This document shows, piece after piece, positions 16,754-24,998 of a stretch of DNA of 64,000 bases (its first letter is position 1; each line of letters opens with the position of its first letter). Where the stretch lies: positions 124,001 to 188,000 of the forward strand of contig JAEUQC010000063.1 in assembly GCA_016789905.1 (NCBI GenBank), in the 5' to 3' direction. Position numbers and translations under genes: made by a program. Below the pieces are notes generated by a model, which was given only the letters and a program-made list of their open reading frames with translations, ran no database searches and was not told the origin of the DNA. Origin of the DNA: Bryobacterales bacterium. GTDB taxonomy: Bacteria; Acidobacteriota; Terriglobia; Bryobacterales; Bryobacteraceae.

Positions 16754-18076
16754 ATGAGTCTCTTCGGCACAAAACGGCTATGGCGGGGCGTGCATGTCCC
16801 CGAGCACAAGGAGCAGACGGCGCATCTGCCGATTCGCCGCCTGCCCTTCCCGCCATTGCTCATCGTCCCGCTCTCCCAGCACGCCGGCAAACCCGCCAAA
16901 GCGATCGTGCGGGAAGGGCAGGAAGTCGTTCGCGGCGAACCCATCGCCGAAGCCGACGGCTTCATGAGCGTTCCCATGCACGCCCCCGCCACCGGCCGCG
17001 TCGAACGCATCGCGCCCGCCCCCAGCGCGCGCGGCGAACTCACCACCGCCATCTACATCCGGGCCTATCCCGGCGCCAGCCAGGAGGTCCTCTACGGGTC
17101 CGATCAGGACATCACGCAGATGACTCCCGATCAGGTCATCGCCGCCGTCCAGGCCACGGGAGTTGTAGGCCTCGGCGGCGCCGCCTTCCCAACCCACGTC
17201 AAACTGAAGCCTCCGCAGGGCCGTACCGTCGATACCGTCGTCGTCAATGGCTGTGAATGTGAACCCTATCTCACCACCGATCACCGCATCATGGTCGAGT
17301 ACCCCAAACAGGTGCTGCACGGCACCCGTGTCGTCATGCGCGCGCTGGGCGTGGAAAGGGCCGTAATCGGCGTCGAGGACAACAAACCAGACGCCATCGC
17401 CGCCCTCCTCCAGGCCAATGCCGATCGGCCTGATATCAAAATCGAACCCGTCGTCGCCCGCTATCCGCAGGGCGCCGAAAAAATGCTCGTCAAAGTCCTG
17501 CTCGGTCGCGAAATTCCTTCCGGCGGTCTGCCCGCCGATGTCGGCCTGGCCGTGTTCAACGTTGCCACGCTGGCCCAAATCGGCGACCTGCTTCCCACCC
17601 GCCAAGGCCTCATCGAACGCGTTGTCACCGTCACCGGCCCCGCCGTCTCCAAGCCAGGCAACTATCTCATCCCGCTCGGCACGCCGCTGCGCTGGGTGCT
17701 GGAACAGGCCGGCTGCACCGACCAGGCGGCGTCCATCATTCTGGGCGGTCCCATGATGGGCCCCTCCGTCGGGTCCTTCGATATTCCTCTCACCAAGGGC
17801 GTCACCGGCGTCCTCGTCCTGCCGAAGAAAGATCCGCCCACCGTTTATCCCTGCATCCATTGCGCCGCCTGCGTCGATGTCTGCCCGCTGCACCTGGACC
17901 CCTCGCACCTTGGTCTGCTCGCCCGCAAGGATCGCTACCAGGATATGGAGGAGATCTATCACCTCAATGACTGTTTTGAATGCGCCTGTTGCAGTTACGT
18001 CTGCCCGGCCAACATCCCGCTGGTGCAGTATTTCCGGGTGGCCAAGCAGATGAACCGCGAAAGGAAGGCTCGCTAA
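16754..18076 (+). CDS. rnfC: Electron transport complex subunit RnfC
   Basis: A 440-aa RnfC. It begins 'GVHVPEHKEQTAHLPI', followed by the barrel-sandwich segment and the NADH/FMN Rossmann-like region 'GVVGLGGAAFPTHVKL' and 'VVVNGCECEPYLTTDHRIM'. Two C-terminal 4Fe-4S motifs, 'CIHCAACVDVCPLHL' and 'CFECACCSYVCPANIP', complete the subunit. It is the peripheral subunit that reacts with NAD(H). It lies 19 bp after PFOR with the ribosome site AAAGGAAACGGG. Its stop overlaps the rnfD start as TAATG. Confidence 0.95.
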   Translation: MSLFGTKRLWRGVHVPEHKEQTAHLPIRRLPFPPLLIVPLSQHAGKPAKAIVREGQEVVRGEPIAEADGFMSVPMHAPATGRVERIAPAPSARGELTTAIYIRAYPGASQEVLYGSDQDITQMTPDQVIAAVQATGVVGLGGAAFPTHVKLKPPQGRTVDTVVVNGCECEPYLTTDHRIMVEYPKQVLHGTRVVMRALGVERAVIGVEDNKPDAIAALLQANADRPDIKIEPVVARYPQGAEKMLVKVLLGREIPSGGLPADVGLAVFNVATLAQIGDLLPTRQGLIERVVTVTGPAVSKPGNYLIPLGTPLRWVLEQAGCTDQAASIILGGPMMGPSVGSFDIPLTKGVTGVLVLPKKDPPTVYPCIHCAACVDVCPLHLDPSHLGLLARKDRYQDMEEIYHLNDCFECACCSYVCPANIPLVQYFRVAKQMNRERKAR

Positions 18077-19134
18077 TGCCCGGCGTAAAAACCACCGTCA
18101 TCGAAGTCCGCACCTCGCCGCACCTGCACGGTCCGCTTTCCGTCGATAAGATCATGCGCCACGTGGTCTACGCGCTGCTCCCCATCGCCGCTTTCAGCGT
18201 CTGGAACTTCGGCATCAGCGCGGGCGTCTTGCTTGCCTTCACCACTCTTGGCTGCGTGCTCACTGAACACGTCACCTGCCGCCTCAACGGGAACCGTTCC
18301 ACCGTCAACGACTACAGCGCCGCCATCACCGGCCTGCTTCTTGGCTTGACGCTCCCGCCGGGATTCCCGCTCTGGATGGCCGCCATCGGCTGTCTGGTCG
18401 CCATCGCGCCTGGCAAACTGCTCTTCGGCGGACTCGGCTCCAATGTCTTCAACCCCGCGCTGGTCGGCCGTGCGTTCCTGCAGGCCGCCTTCCCCGTGGC
18501 CATCACTAACTACACGCCCGCTCTCGCCAACGGCCGATTCTGGGAGTTCATCCCTTCCTCGCTCGCCTTGCCGCTCATGAAGTCCGCCCCGCTTAACGAC
18601 TGGATCGCTCAGGTCCGCGTCGACGGCTTCACTGGCGCCACGCCGCTGGTGCTCCTGAAATTCGATCGCATCTATTCTGACCCTTGGCCCATGTTCTGGG
18701 GCCAGCGGGCCGGTTCTTCCGGGGAAATGCCCGGTTTCCTCATCCTGTTGTGTGGAGGGTACTTGGTCGTCCGCCACATGATGGATTGGCGCATTCCTGT
18801 CGCCATGCTCAGCGGCGCCGCGGTAAGCGGTTGGGTTTTTCATCTCCTTAATCCCACCGCTTACCCGGATCCGCTCTTCACTCTCTTCACCGGCGGCTTG
18901 CTGCTCGGCGCCACCTTCATGGCTACCGATCCGGTCGCCTCCCCCGTCACCCCGCGCGGCATGTGGGTCTACGGAGTCCTGATGGGCGTTCTCACCGTGC
19001 TCATCCGCAATCTGGGCGGCCTCGCTGAAGGTGTCATGTACGCCATCCTGCTCGGCAACGCGCTCTCGCCGCTCATAGACCGTCTCACTCCCCCGCGCCC
19101 CTACGGCGCTCGGAAACCGGCAGGTGCCATATGA
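18076..19134 (+). CDS. rnfD: Electron transport complex subunit RnfD
   Basis: A 352-aa polytopic membrane protein with about nine hydrophobic helices. Family-typical stretches are 'TSPHLHGPLSVDKIMRHVVY', 'DYSAAITGLLLGLTLPPG', 'FGGLGSNVFNPALVGRAFL' and 'GATFMATDPVASPVTPRG'. The region 'VDGFTGATPLVLLK' contains the threonine that takes covalent FMN from ApbE. RnfD is part of the ion-translocating core. The start is the ATG that overlaps the rnfC stop (TAATG); the frame is open further upstream but without similarity. rnfG follows with an ATGA overlap. Confidence 0.95.
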   Translation: MPGVKTTVIEVRTSPHLHGPLSVDKIMRHVVYALLPIAAFSVWNFGISAGVLLAFTTLGCVLTEHVTCRLNGNRSTVNDYSAAITGLLLGLTLPPGFPLWMAAIGCLVAIAPGKLLFGGLGSNVFNPALVGRAFLQAAFPVAITNYTPALANGRFWEFIPSSLALPLMKSAPLNDWIAQVRVDGFTGATPLVLLKFDRIYSDPWPMFWGQRAGSSGEMPGFLILLCGGYLVVRHMMDWRIPVAMLSGAAVSGWVFHLLNPTAYPDPLFTLFTGGLLLGATFMATDPVASPVTPRGMWVYGVLMGVLTVLIRNLGGLAEGVMYAILLGNALSPLIDRLTPPRPYGARKPAGAI

Positions 19135-19757
19135 GCAGTTTCAGCATCATCCGTTGCCTCGGCCTGGTCTCGCTCATCAGCGGGGTTCTTATCGTCGGCG
19201 CCAGCCTGGTGACGAAGGATCAGATTCGCATTAACCAGGAAATCATCATGCGGGATTCGATCGCCCAACTCCTTCCCGGCGTTGAAAAGCAGGTCGCCTA
19301 CGGCGTTGAACCCAACGGTGAACTCACCAGACTGACCAGCGTCGATGCCAAAGGGCCAAAGATGTTTGCCGGTTACGACAAGCAAGGCAAACTGCTCGGC
19401 GTCGTCCTGGAGGCCAGTGAACGCGGCTATGCCGATATCATCTCCGCCCTTTACGCCTACGATCCGGCAACCAAAGCCATCGTTGGTTTCTCCGTCGTCG
19501 AAATGAAGGAAACCCCCGGCCTGGGCGACAAGATCACCAAGGATAAGGAATTCCTCGAAAACTTCCGCAAGCTTGACACCTCCAAGCCCATCGTCGCTGT
19601 CAAGCACGGCACCAAGAAGAACCCCTGGGAAATCGACGCGATTTCCGGCGCCACCATCTCCTCCCGCGCCGTCGGCCGCATGTTGCAAAAGAGTATGACC
19701 GAAATGGCCCCCATCGTCACGCGCCATCTGGACCGCATCCAACGAGGTACCGAATGA
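19131..19757 (+). CDS. rnfG: Electron transport complex subunit RnfG (covalent FMN)
   Basis: A 208-aa protein with one N-terminal membrane helix (~8-26) and a periplasmic FMN-binding domain. The flavinylation motif is 'IDAISGATISSRAV' (~170), in which the threonine of SGAT is the phosphoester FMN attachment site. Upstream are 'VSVVEMKETPGLGDKI' and 'YDKQGKLLGVVLEASERGY', typical of the FMN-bind fold. It carries electrons on the outer face of the Rnf complex. It overlaps rnfD and rnfE by 4 bp each. The apbE gene needed to load it is the divergent neighbour of this operon. Confidence 0.95.
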   Translation: MSSFSIIRCLGLVSLISGVLIVGASLVTKDQIRINQEIIMRDSIAQLLPGVEKQVAYGVEPNGELTRLTSVDAKGPKMFAGYDKQGKLLGVVLEASERGYADIISALYAYDPATKAIVGFSVVEMKETPGLGDKITKDKEFLENFRKLDTSKPIVAVKHGTKKNPWEIDAISGATISSRAVGRMLQKSMTEMAPIVTRHLDRIQRGTE

Positions 19758-20395
19758 GTCAAGAACAAGACAATCCGTTTCTGAATGGACTGTGGAAGGA
19801 GAGCCCGGTCTTTGTCCAGTTCCTCGGCATGTGCCCCACGCTCGCCGTCACCAACAGCGTCCGTAACGCCATCGCCATGGGCCTTGCCACCACCTTCGTC
19901 CTTGTGCTGACCAACGTCCTCGTCTCTTCCGTCCGCAAACTCGTTCCGAATCAGGTGCGCATCGCCACCTTCATCGCCATCGCCGCCACCGCCGTCACCG
20001 TTACCGATTACCTGGTGAAAGCCATCAGCATCGATATCTACAAGGCGCTCGGGCCGTTCCTGGCGCTCATCGTTGTCAATTGCGTCATCCTCGCCCGTGC
20101 CGAAGCCTTCGCCGCCAAGAATAACGTGTCCCGCTCCTTCGCCGATGGCCTCGGTAACGGTGTCGGCTTTACGCTCGGCCTCACCATGCTTGGCACCGTG
20201 CGCGAGGTGCTCGGCGCCGGTTCGTTCCTTGGCGTTTCCCTTTTCGGCCCCAACTTCGAACCCTGGGTGCTGTTCCTTCTCCCCCCCGGCGGCTTCATCA
20301 CGCTGGCCTTCTGGCTGCTGCTGTTCGCCTGGTACCGGGACCGCAAGGCCCGCGCCGCCGCTGCGCCCGCCGCCATGCAGGAGGTGCATTCATGA
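19754..20395 (+). CDS. rnfE: Electron transport complex subunit RnfE
   Basis: A 213-aa membrane protein with six helices. Typical segments are 'LWKESPVFVQFLGMCPTLAV', 'VRNAIAMGLATTFVLVLTN', 'IALIVVNCVILARAEAFAAK'-like sequence in the middle and 'SFADGLGNGVGFTLGLTMLG'. The conserved cysteines in 'GMCPTLA' and 'VNCVILARAEAFA' are the ones that, with RnfA, hold an Fe-S site within the membrane. It overlaps rnfG and rnfA by 4 bp each, consistent with coupled assembly. Confidence 0.95.
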   Translation: MSQEQDNPFLNGLWKESPVFVQFLGMCPTLAVTNSVRNAIAMGLATTFVLVLTNVLVSSVRKLVPNQVRIATFIAIAATAVTVTDYLVKAISIDIYKALGPFLALIVVNCVILARAEAFAAKNNVSRSFADGLGNGVGFTLGLTMLGTVREVLGAGSFLGVSLFGPNFEPWVLFLLPPGGFITLAFWLLLFAWYRDRKARAAAAPAAMQEVHS

Positions 20396-20976
20396 ATGAA
20401 TCGCTCGGCCACATTTTCGTCGATTCGCTGCTTATCAATAACTTCGTCCTCGCCGTCTTCCTCGGCATGTGCCCGTTCCTCGGGCTCTCCAGCAAGTTCC
20501 AGACCGCTTGGCGCATGGGCGTCACCGTCATCTTTGTCATCACCGTCAGTTCCATCCTCGCCTTTGGCACCAATCTCATGTTGGTTGCCCTGCACGCGGA
20601 ATATCTGCGGCTCATCTCCTTCATCGTCATCATCGCCGCCACCGTTCAACTCACGGAAATGATCATCAAAAAGGCCAGCCCGGCGCTCTTCCGCGAACTA
20701 GGCATTTACCTGCCGCTCATCACCACCAATTGCGCCGTGCTCGCCGTCGCGCTCTTTCAAACGGTGCGCAACTACAACTTCATCCAAAGCACGGTCTATG
20801 CCGTCTCCGCCAGCGGCGGCTTTTGCCTGGCCATCGTCCTCCTCTCGCTTGTCCGCGAGCGAGTCGAACTCTCCGACGTTCCCAGCCTCGCCCGCGGCAC
20901 GGCGCTCACATTGGTCCTCGCCAGCATCCTCTCCATGGCTTTCATGGGGTTCGCGGGAATGGGAGGCGGCGGATGA
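20392..20976 (+). CDS. rnfA: Electron transport complex subunit RnfA
   Basis: A 194-aa six-helix membrane protein. Family-typical stretches are 'LLINNFVLAVFLGMCPFLGL', 'ITTNCAVLAVALFQTVRNYN' and 'ASGGFCLAIVLLSLVRERVE'. The cysteines in 'GMCPFLG' and 'TNCAVLA' mirror those of RnfE and hold the intramembrane Fe-S site. The C-terminal helix ends 'AFMGFAGMGGGG'. It overlaps rnfE by 4 bp and the following Cys-rich small gene by 4 bp (ATGA). Confidence 0.95.
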   Translation: MNESLGHIFVDSLLINNFVLAVFLGMCPFLGLSSKFQTAWRMGVTVIFVITVSSILAFGTNLMLVALHAEYLRLISFIVIIAATVQLTEMIIKKASPALFRELGIYLPLITTNCAVLAVALFQTVRNYNFIQSTVYAVSASGGFCLAIVLLSLVRERVELSDVPSLARGTALTLVLASILSMAFMGFAGMGGGG

Positions 20977-21215
20977 ATATCTGGGAAGCCGTTAGCGATC
21001 TGGCCCGCGCCATGGCTGGCATGGCTGCCGTGCTCGGCGCCTGGTTCGCGCTCCAACTCTTTCTCCGTAAACGTTCCGGCTGCCGGAACCCAGACAAAGA
21101 CATTCTCGACTTCATGCTCAACGGCTGCGGTGGCGGCGGTTGCGGCGGCAAAGGCGAATGCCACTCCAAGAAGACTGGCGATGCCCATATTTCAGGGATA
21201 CGAGGCGCTCAATGA
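20973..21215 (+). CDS. Small Cys-rich single-helix membrane protein in the Rnf operon
   Basis: An 80-aa protein starting at the ATG that overlaps the rnfA stop. Residues ~1-32 contain one membrane helix ('MAGMAAVLGAWFALQLFL'), then the basic 'RKRSGC' and a flexible C-terminus with five cysteines overall, including 'FMLNGCGGGGCGGKGEC' and a terminal 'HSKK'. It is not a canonical Rnf subunit. The layout resembles NqrM, the small Cys-containing membrane factor that helps insert the Fe site in Na+-NQR, and also FeoB-associated Cys-rich proteins. Gene order (rnfA, this gene, fnr, all with ATGA overlaps) supports a real gene and a role in Rnf Fe-S assembly. That role is inference. Confidence 0.7.
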   Translation: MNIWEAVSDLARAMAGMAAVLGAWFALQLFLRKRSGCRNPDKDILDFMLNGCGGGGCGGKGECHSKKTGDAHISGIRGAQ

Positions 21216-22075
21216 GACTATCTGAATACGATGTGAACAACCCCTACTTGACCACCCTGGTCAGCAGCGAACGGATCACCCCTCTCGGTTGGGAAGCGGA
21301 GGTGCGCCACCTGGTGCTGCGCCTTCCCGATATCGCCTTCCAGTACGTGGAGGGCCAAAGCATCGGCGTGCTCGCCCCCGGGCCGCACGAGTTCGGCGCC
21401 ACCCATCACCTGCGGCTCTACTCGATCGCCAGTCCCCGCGGCGGCGACGACGGCCGTGGCGACACCATCTCCATCTGTGTCCGCCGCTGCTTTTCCATTG
21501 ACGACATCAGCGGCGAACGCTACCCGGGGCGCGCCTCGCACTTCCTTTGCGACGCCAATCCCGGAGACATCGTCCCCATCACCGGCCCCTACGGCGTCCA
21601 ATTCGAAGTCCCGCCGCGCGAAGATGCCAACCTCCTAATGGTCGGCGCCGGCACCGGCATCGCCCCCTTCCGTGCCTTTGTCAAACACATCTACCAGCGC
21701 CACGGCGCCTGGAAGGGCAAGGTCCGCTTGTTCTACGGCGCCAAGTCCGGCGTCGAAATGCTCTATATGAACGATTTCCGCAAGGATCTCGCGCTCTACT
21801 ACGAACAGTCTTCCTTCCGGGCCTTTGAAGCCATCAGCCCAAGGCCGCACTACGACGCTCCCCCGGAAATCGACCGCGCCGTGCTCGACAACGCCCACGA
21901 AATCTGGGAAATGATCCAGGACCCCAACACTTACGTCTACGTCGCCGGCCTTATGGAAGCCGACAAGAAGTTCGAACTCGCCATGGAAAAGCTCGCTGGC
22001 AGCAAGGATGCCTGGCTCGATCTGAAAGCCTCCATCGCCGCCGATCAACGCTACGCCGAACTGCTCTACGACTAA
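21212..22075 (+). CDS. Ferredoxin-NADP+ reductase, plant/cyanobacterial-like (FNR family)
   Basis: A 287-aa flavoenzyme. FAD binding is shown by 'LRLYSIASPRGGDD' (RxYS) and 'ISICVRRC'. NADP binding is shown by 'LLMVGAGTGIAPFRAFVKH' and 'VRLFYGAKSGVEMLYMNDF', with the C-terminal 'TYVYVAGLMEADKKFE'. The protein ends in tyrosine and aspartate. It exchanges electrons between ferredoxin and NADP(H). The ATG at 21212 overlaps the stop of the Cys-rich gene. As the last gene of the Rnf-PFOR operon, it lets the same reduced ferredoxin pool feed either NADH through Rnf or NADPH through this enzyme. A terminator follows 25 bp later. Confidence 0.93.
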   Translation: MRLSEYDVNNPYLTTLVSSERITPLGWEAEVRHLVLRLPDIAFQYVEGQSIGVLAPGPHEFGATHHLRLYSIASPRGGDDGRGDTISICVRRCFSIDDISGERYPGRASHFLCDANPGDIVPITGPYGVQFEVPPREDANLLMVGAGTGIAPFRAFVKHIYQRHGAWKGKVRLFYGAKSGVEMLYMNDFRKDLALYYEQSSFRAFEAISPRPHYDAPPEIDRAVLDNAHEIWEMIQDPNTYVYVAGLMEADKKFELAMEKLAGSKDAWLDLKASIAADQRYAELLYD

Positions 22076-22099
22076 TCTCCCGGACACAAAATAGAGAAA

Positions 22100-22128
22100 G
22101 GCCCCGTCCCTACGATGGGGCCCTTTTC
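22100..22128 (+). terminator. Rho-independent terminator of the Rnf-PFOR operon
   Basis: A 9-bp stem GGCCCCGTC (22100-22108)/GATGGGGCC (22114-22122), with one G-T wobble and the 5-base loop CCTAC, is followed by CTTTTCC. It lies 25 bp after the FNR stop. The flanking AAAG/CTTTT could also let it serve the convergent permease gene that ends at 22129. Confidence 0.85.
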
Positions 22129-23466
22129 CTACAGGTAGCGCCAATAGATGTACACGTGGCACACCACAATCGATAGCAGCATCAGCCCGAAGCAGGTCTT
22201 CATATAGGTGACAAAGCGGATCGGCTGCCCGGCCCGCTCCGCCAGTCCCGCCACCACCAGATTCGCCGACGCGCCAATCAGCGTCCCATTCCCCCCCAGA
22301 CACGCCCCCAGCGATAGCGCCCACCACAGCGGCATCAGCCCCTGTTCCCCTCCAAACGTCGGCGCCATGCTCTTGATCAGCGGAATCATCGTCGCCACAA
22401 ACGGAATGTTGTCGATGAACGCAGACAGTATCGCCGACCCCCACAGCACCGCCAGCACCGTCGTCGTCCGGTCGCCCTTCGTCGCCTCCAGCAGCCGCTC
22501 CGCCATCGACCGGATCACCCCCGACGTCTCCAGCCCATGCACCAGGATGAACAGACCCACAAAGAACATCAGCGTCACCCACTCCACTTCGGCGAACGCC
22601 TTCTGCACTTGCTCACCCTGCTCCTCGGCGCTCCGTGTGAAGTTGTCCAACAGCAACAGCAGCGCCGCCCCGCCCATTGCCACCGTCGCCGGTTCCAGGT
22701 GCGTCAGCCTCGACGTGAAGAACCCCGCCAGCACCAGCGCCAGCACGATTAAAGCCTGCTGCAACAGCCGGTGGTCCTTAATCGCTTCGCTCTCGTTGAA
22801 CGCCATCACCCGCTCTCGCGCCTCGTCCGTCGTCACCAGTTCCTTCCGGTACATGAAGTAGTACGGCACACACGATACGCCCAGCACCACCAGCACCACC
22901 GGCGTCAGGTTATAAATGAAGTCGTTGAACGGAATCCCCACCAGCGAACCGATCATGATGTTCGGCGGGTCGCCGATCAGTGTCGCCGTGCCGCCAATAT
23001 TCGAACACAGCACCTCGGCGATCAGGAACGGATACGGACGCACCTTCAGTTCCTCGGTAATCAGCAGCGTCACCGGCACCACCAGCAGCACCGTCGTCAC
23101 ATTATCCAGCAGCGACGACAGAAACGCCGTCACCATCGCCAGCATGAACAGCACGCCCATCGGCTTGGCCTGCACCTTCTTCGCAGACCAGATCGCCAGA
23201 TACTGAAACACCCCCGATTTCGCCGTGATCCCCACAATCAGCATCATCCCCATCAACAGCCCGATCGTGTTGAAATCGATTCCGCGGAACGCCGCTTCCT
23301 GCGTCAGCACTCCGCATAAAATCAACATCGCGGCGCCCAGCAGCGCCAGAATCGCACGGTTCAACTTCTCCGCGATGATCAGTGCATACACACCGGCAAA
23401 TAATAGCGAGGCCACCCACGCTGCATTCCATCCGAGCAGTACGTGGCTGGCCGATTCTCCATGCAT
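22129..23466 (-). CDS. ArsB/NhaD-family (ion transporter superfamily) permease, copy 2
   Basis: A 445-aa polytopic membrane protein with about twelve helices. Signature stretches are 'GIDFNTIGLLMGMMLIVGI', 'LDNVTTVLLVVPVTLLITEE', 'SNIGGTATLIGDPPNIMIGS' and 'SAFIDNIPFVATMIPLIKSM', the twin inverted motifs of the ArsB/NhaD/citrate-type superfamily. It transports an inorganic anion or exchanges Na+/H+; the sequence does not fix the substrate. It is a close duplicate of the next gene upstream (24964 to 23627), with most membrane segments identical, and starts after a CAGGAGAA ribosome site. The cluster begins with a CBS-domain gene that could act as its regulatory partner. Confidence 0.88.
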   Translation of the reverse strand: MHGESASHVLLGWNAAWVASLLFAGVYALIIAEKLNRAILALLGAAMLILCGVLTQEAAFRGIDFNTIGLLMGMMLIVGITAKSGVFQYLAIWSAKKVQAKPMGVLFMLAMVTAFLSSLLDNVTTVLLVVPVTLLITEELKVRPYPFLIAEVLCSNIGGTATLIGDPPNIMIGSLVGIPFNDFIYNLTPVVLVVLGVSCVPYYFMYRKELVTTDEARERVMAFNESEAIKDHRLLQQALIVLALVLAGFFTSRLTHLEPATVAMGGAALLLLLDNFTRSAEEQGEQVQKAFAEVEWVTLMFFVGLFILVHGLETSGVIRSMAERLLEATKGDRTTTVLAVLWGSAILSAFIDNIPFVATMIPLIKSMAPTFGGEQGLMPLWWALSLGACLGGNGTLIGASANLVVAGLAERAGQPIRFVTYMKTCFGLMLLSIVVCHVYIYWRYL

Positions 23467-23626
23467 GATGATTGTTCTCCTGGTTTCAAGGTGATTTCGG
23501 CGGCGCTTTGTCGGCGCCCGCCGTCTCTCCCCGTCCTGGCGATTCCCATCATCCCTACCTGGGAGCCGCCGGCTTGCAGTGGGTCTTGCTCAATTCCCCT
23601 GCATGTAACGGCCCAGGTTAATGTTT

Positions 23627-24964
23627 CTATAAGTACCGCCAATACACATACACGTGGCTGATCGCGATAGACAGCAGCATTAATCCGAACGCCGACTTCA
23701 GGTAAGTTACAAACCGGATCGGGTGCCCCGCGCGTTCTGCCAGTCCCGCCACCACCAGGTTTGCCGACGCGCCAATTAGCGTCCCATTCCCCCCCAAACA
23801 CGCCCCCATCGATAGCGCCCACCACAGCGGCATCAGCCCCTGTTCCCCTCCAAACGTCGGCGCCATGCTCTTGATCAGCGGAATCATCGTGGCCACAAAC
23901 GGAATGTTGTCAATAAACGCCGACAGAATCGCCGACCCCCACAGCACGGCCAGCACCGTCACCGTCCGGTCTCCCTGCGTCGCTTCCAACAGCTTCTCCG
24001 CCATCGACCGAATCACCCCGCTCGATTCCAGCCCATGCACCAGAATGAACAGGCCAACGAAGAACATCAACGTCACCCACTCCACCTCCGCGAAAGCGTG
24101 TTGCACGCTCTCGCCCTGTTCCTCCGAACTCTTGCTGAAGTTATCCAAAAGCAACAGCAGCGCCGCCCCGCCCATCGCCACCGTCGCCGGTTCCAGGTGG
24201 GTTAATCGCGACGTGAAGAACCCTATCAGCACCACTCCCAGCACAAACAGCGCCTGTTTCAGCAGCCGGTGGTTCTTGATCGCTTCCCGCTCGTCGAACT
24301 CCATCACTCGTTGCCGTGCCTTATCGGTCGTCACCAGTTCCTTGCGATACATGAAGTAGTAGGGAACGCAGGAAACCGCAAGGACAACAACCACCACCGG
24401 AGCCAGATTGACAATGAAATCGTTAAACGGAATCCCCACCAGCGACCCGATCATGATGTTCGGCGGATCGCCAATCAACGTGGCCGTACCGCCGATATTC
24501 GACGCCAAAATCTCCGCCAATAGAAACGGATACGGCCTCACTTTCAGCTCCTCGGTAATCAACAGCGTGACCGGCACCACCAGCAGCACCGTCGTCACGT
24601 TGTCCAGCATCGCCGACAAAAACGCCGTCACCATCGACAGCATGAACAACACGCCCATCGGCTTGGCCTGCACCTTCTTTGCCGACCAGATCGCGACGTA
24701 CTGAAACACGCCCGATTTCGCCGTAATCCCCACAATCAGCATCATCCCCATCAATAAGCCGATCGTATTGAAATCGATTCCCCGGAACGCCGCTTCCTGG
24801 TTCAGCACCCCGCAAACGATCAACATCGCCGCGCCCAGCAGCGCCAGAATCGCCCGATTCAACTTCTCCGCGATAATCAGCGCGTAAACAATTCCAAACA
24901 GTGCCGAGGCCACCCATGCCGCGTTCCATCCAAACAGAACATGGCCGGCCGATTCTCCGTGCAT
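23627..24964 (-). CDS. ArsB/NhaD-family permease, copy 1
   Basis: A 445-aa permease almost the same as copy 2: both start 'MHGESA.HVL.GWNAAWVAS' and share 'LIGDPPNIMIGSLVGIPFND' and 'GGNGTLIGASANLVVAGLAE'. The start is the ATG at 24964 behind a GAGGAG ribosome site; a TTG 18 bp upstream lies inside that site and is unlikely. Differences between the copies fall mostly in loops and at third codon positions, indicating a tandem duplication under purifying selection. A 160-bp gap separates it from copy 2, and a 34-bp gap separates it from the CBS gene upstream. Co-transcription of all three is likely. Confidence 0.88.
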   Translation of the reverse strand: MHGESAGHVLFGWNAAWVASALFGIVYALIIAEKLNRAILALLGAAMLIVCGVLNQEAAFRGIDFNTIGLLMGMMLIVGITAKSGVFQYVAIWSAKKVQAKPMGVLFMLSMVTAFLSAMLDNVTTVLLVVPVTLLITEELKVRPYPFLLAEILASNIGGTATLIGDPPNIMIGSLVGIPFNDFIVNLAPVVVVVLAVSCVPYYFMYRKELVTTDKARQRVMEFDEREAIKNHRLLKQALFVLGVVLIGFFTSRLTHLEPATVAMGGAALLLLLDNFSKSSEEQGESVQHAFAEVEWVTLMFFVGLFILVHGLESSGVIRSMAEKLLEATQGDRTVTVLAVLWGSAILSAFIDNIPFVATMIPLIKSMAPTFGGEQGLMPLWWALSMGACLGGNGTLIGASANLVVAGLAERAGHPIRFVTYLKSAFGLMLLSIAISHVYVYWRYL

Positions 24965-24998
24965 GATAATTGGTCTCCTCAATCGGACAAGGTCGCGC

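Noticed and set aside
14242..17052. 936-aa open frame on the minus strand opposite PFOR
   Set aside because: It lies fully antisense to the well-supported PFOR gene; its composition (Gly/Asp/Val-rich) is the mirror of GC-biased codon use, with no recognisable domain.
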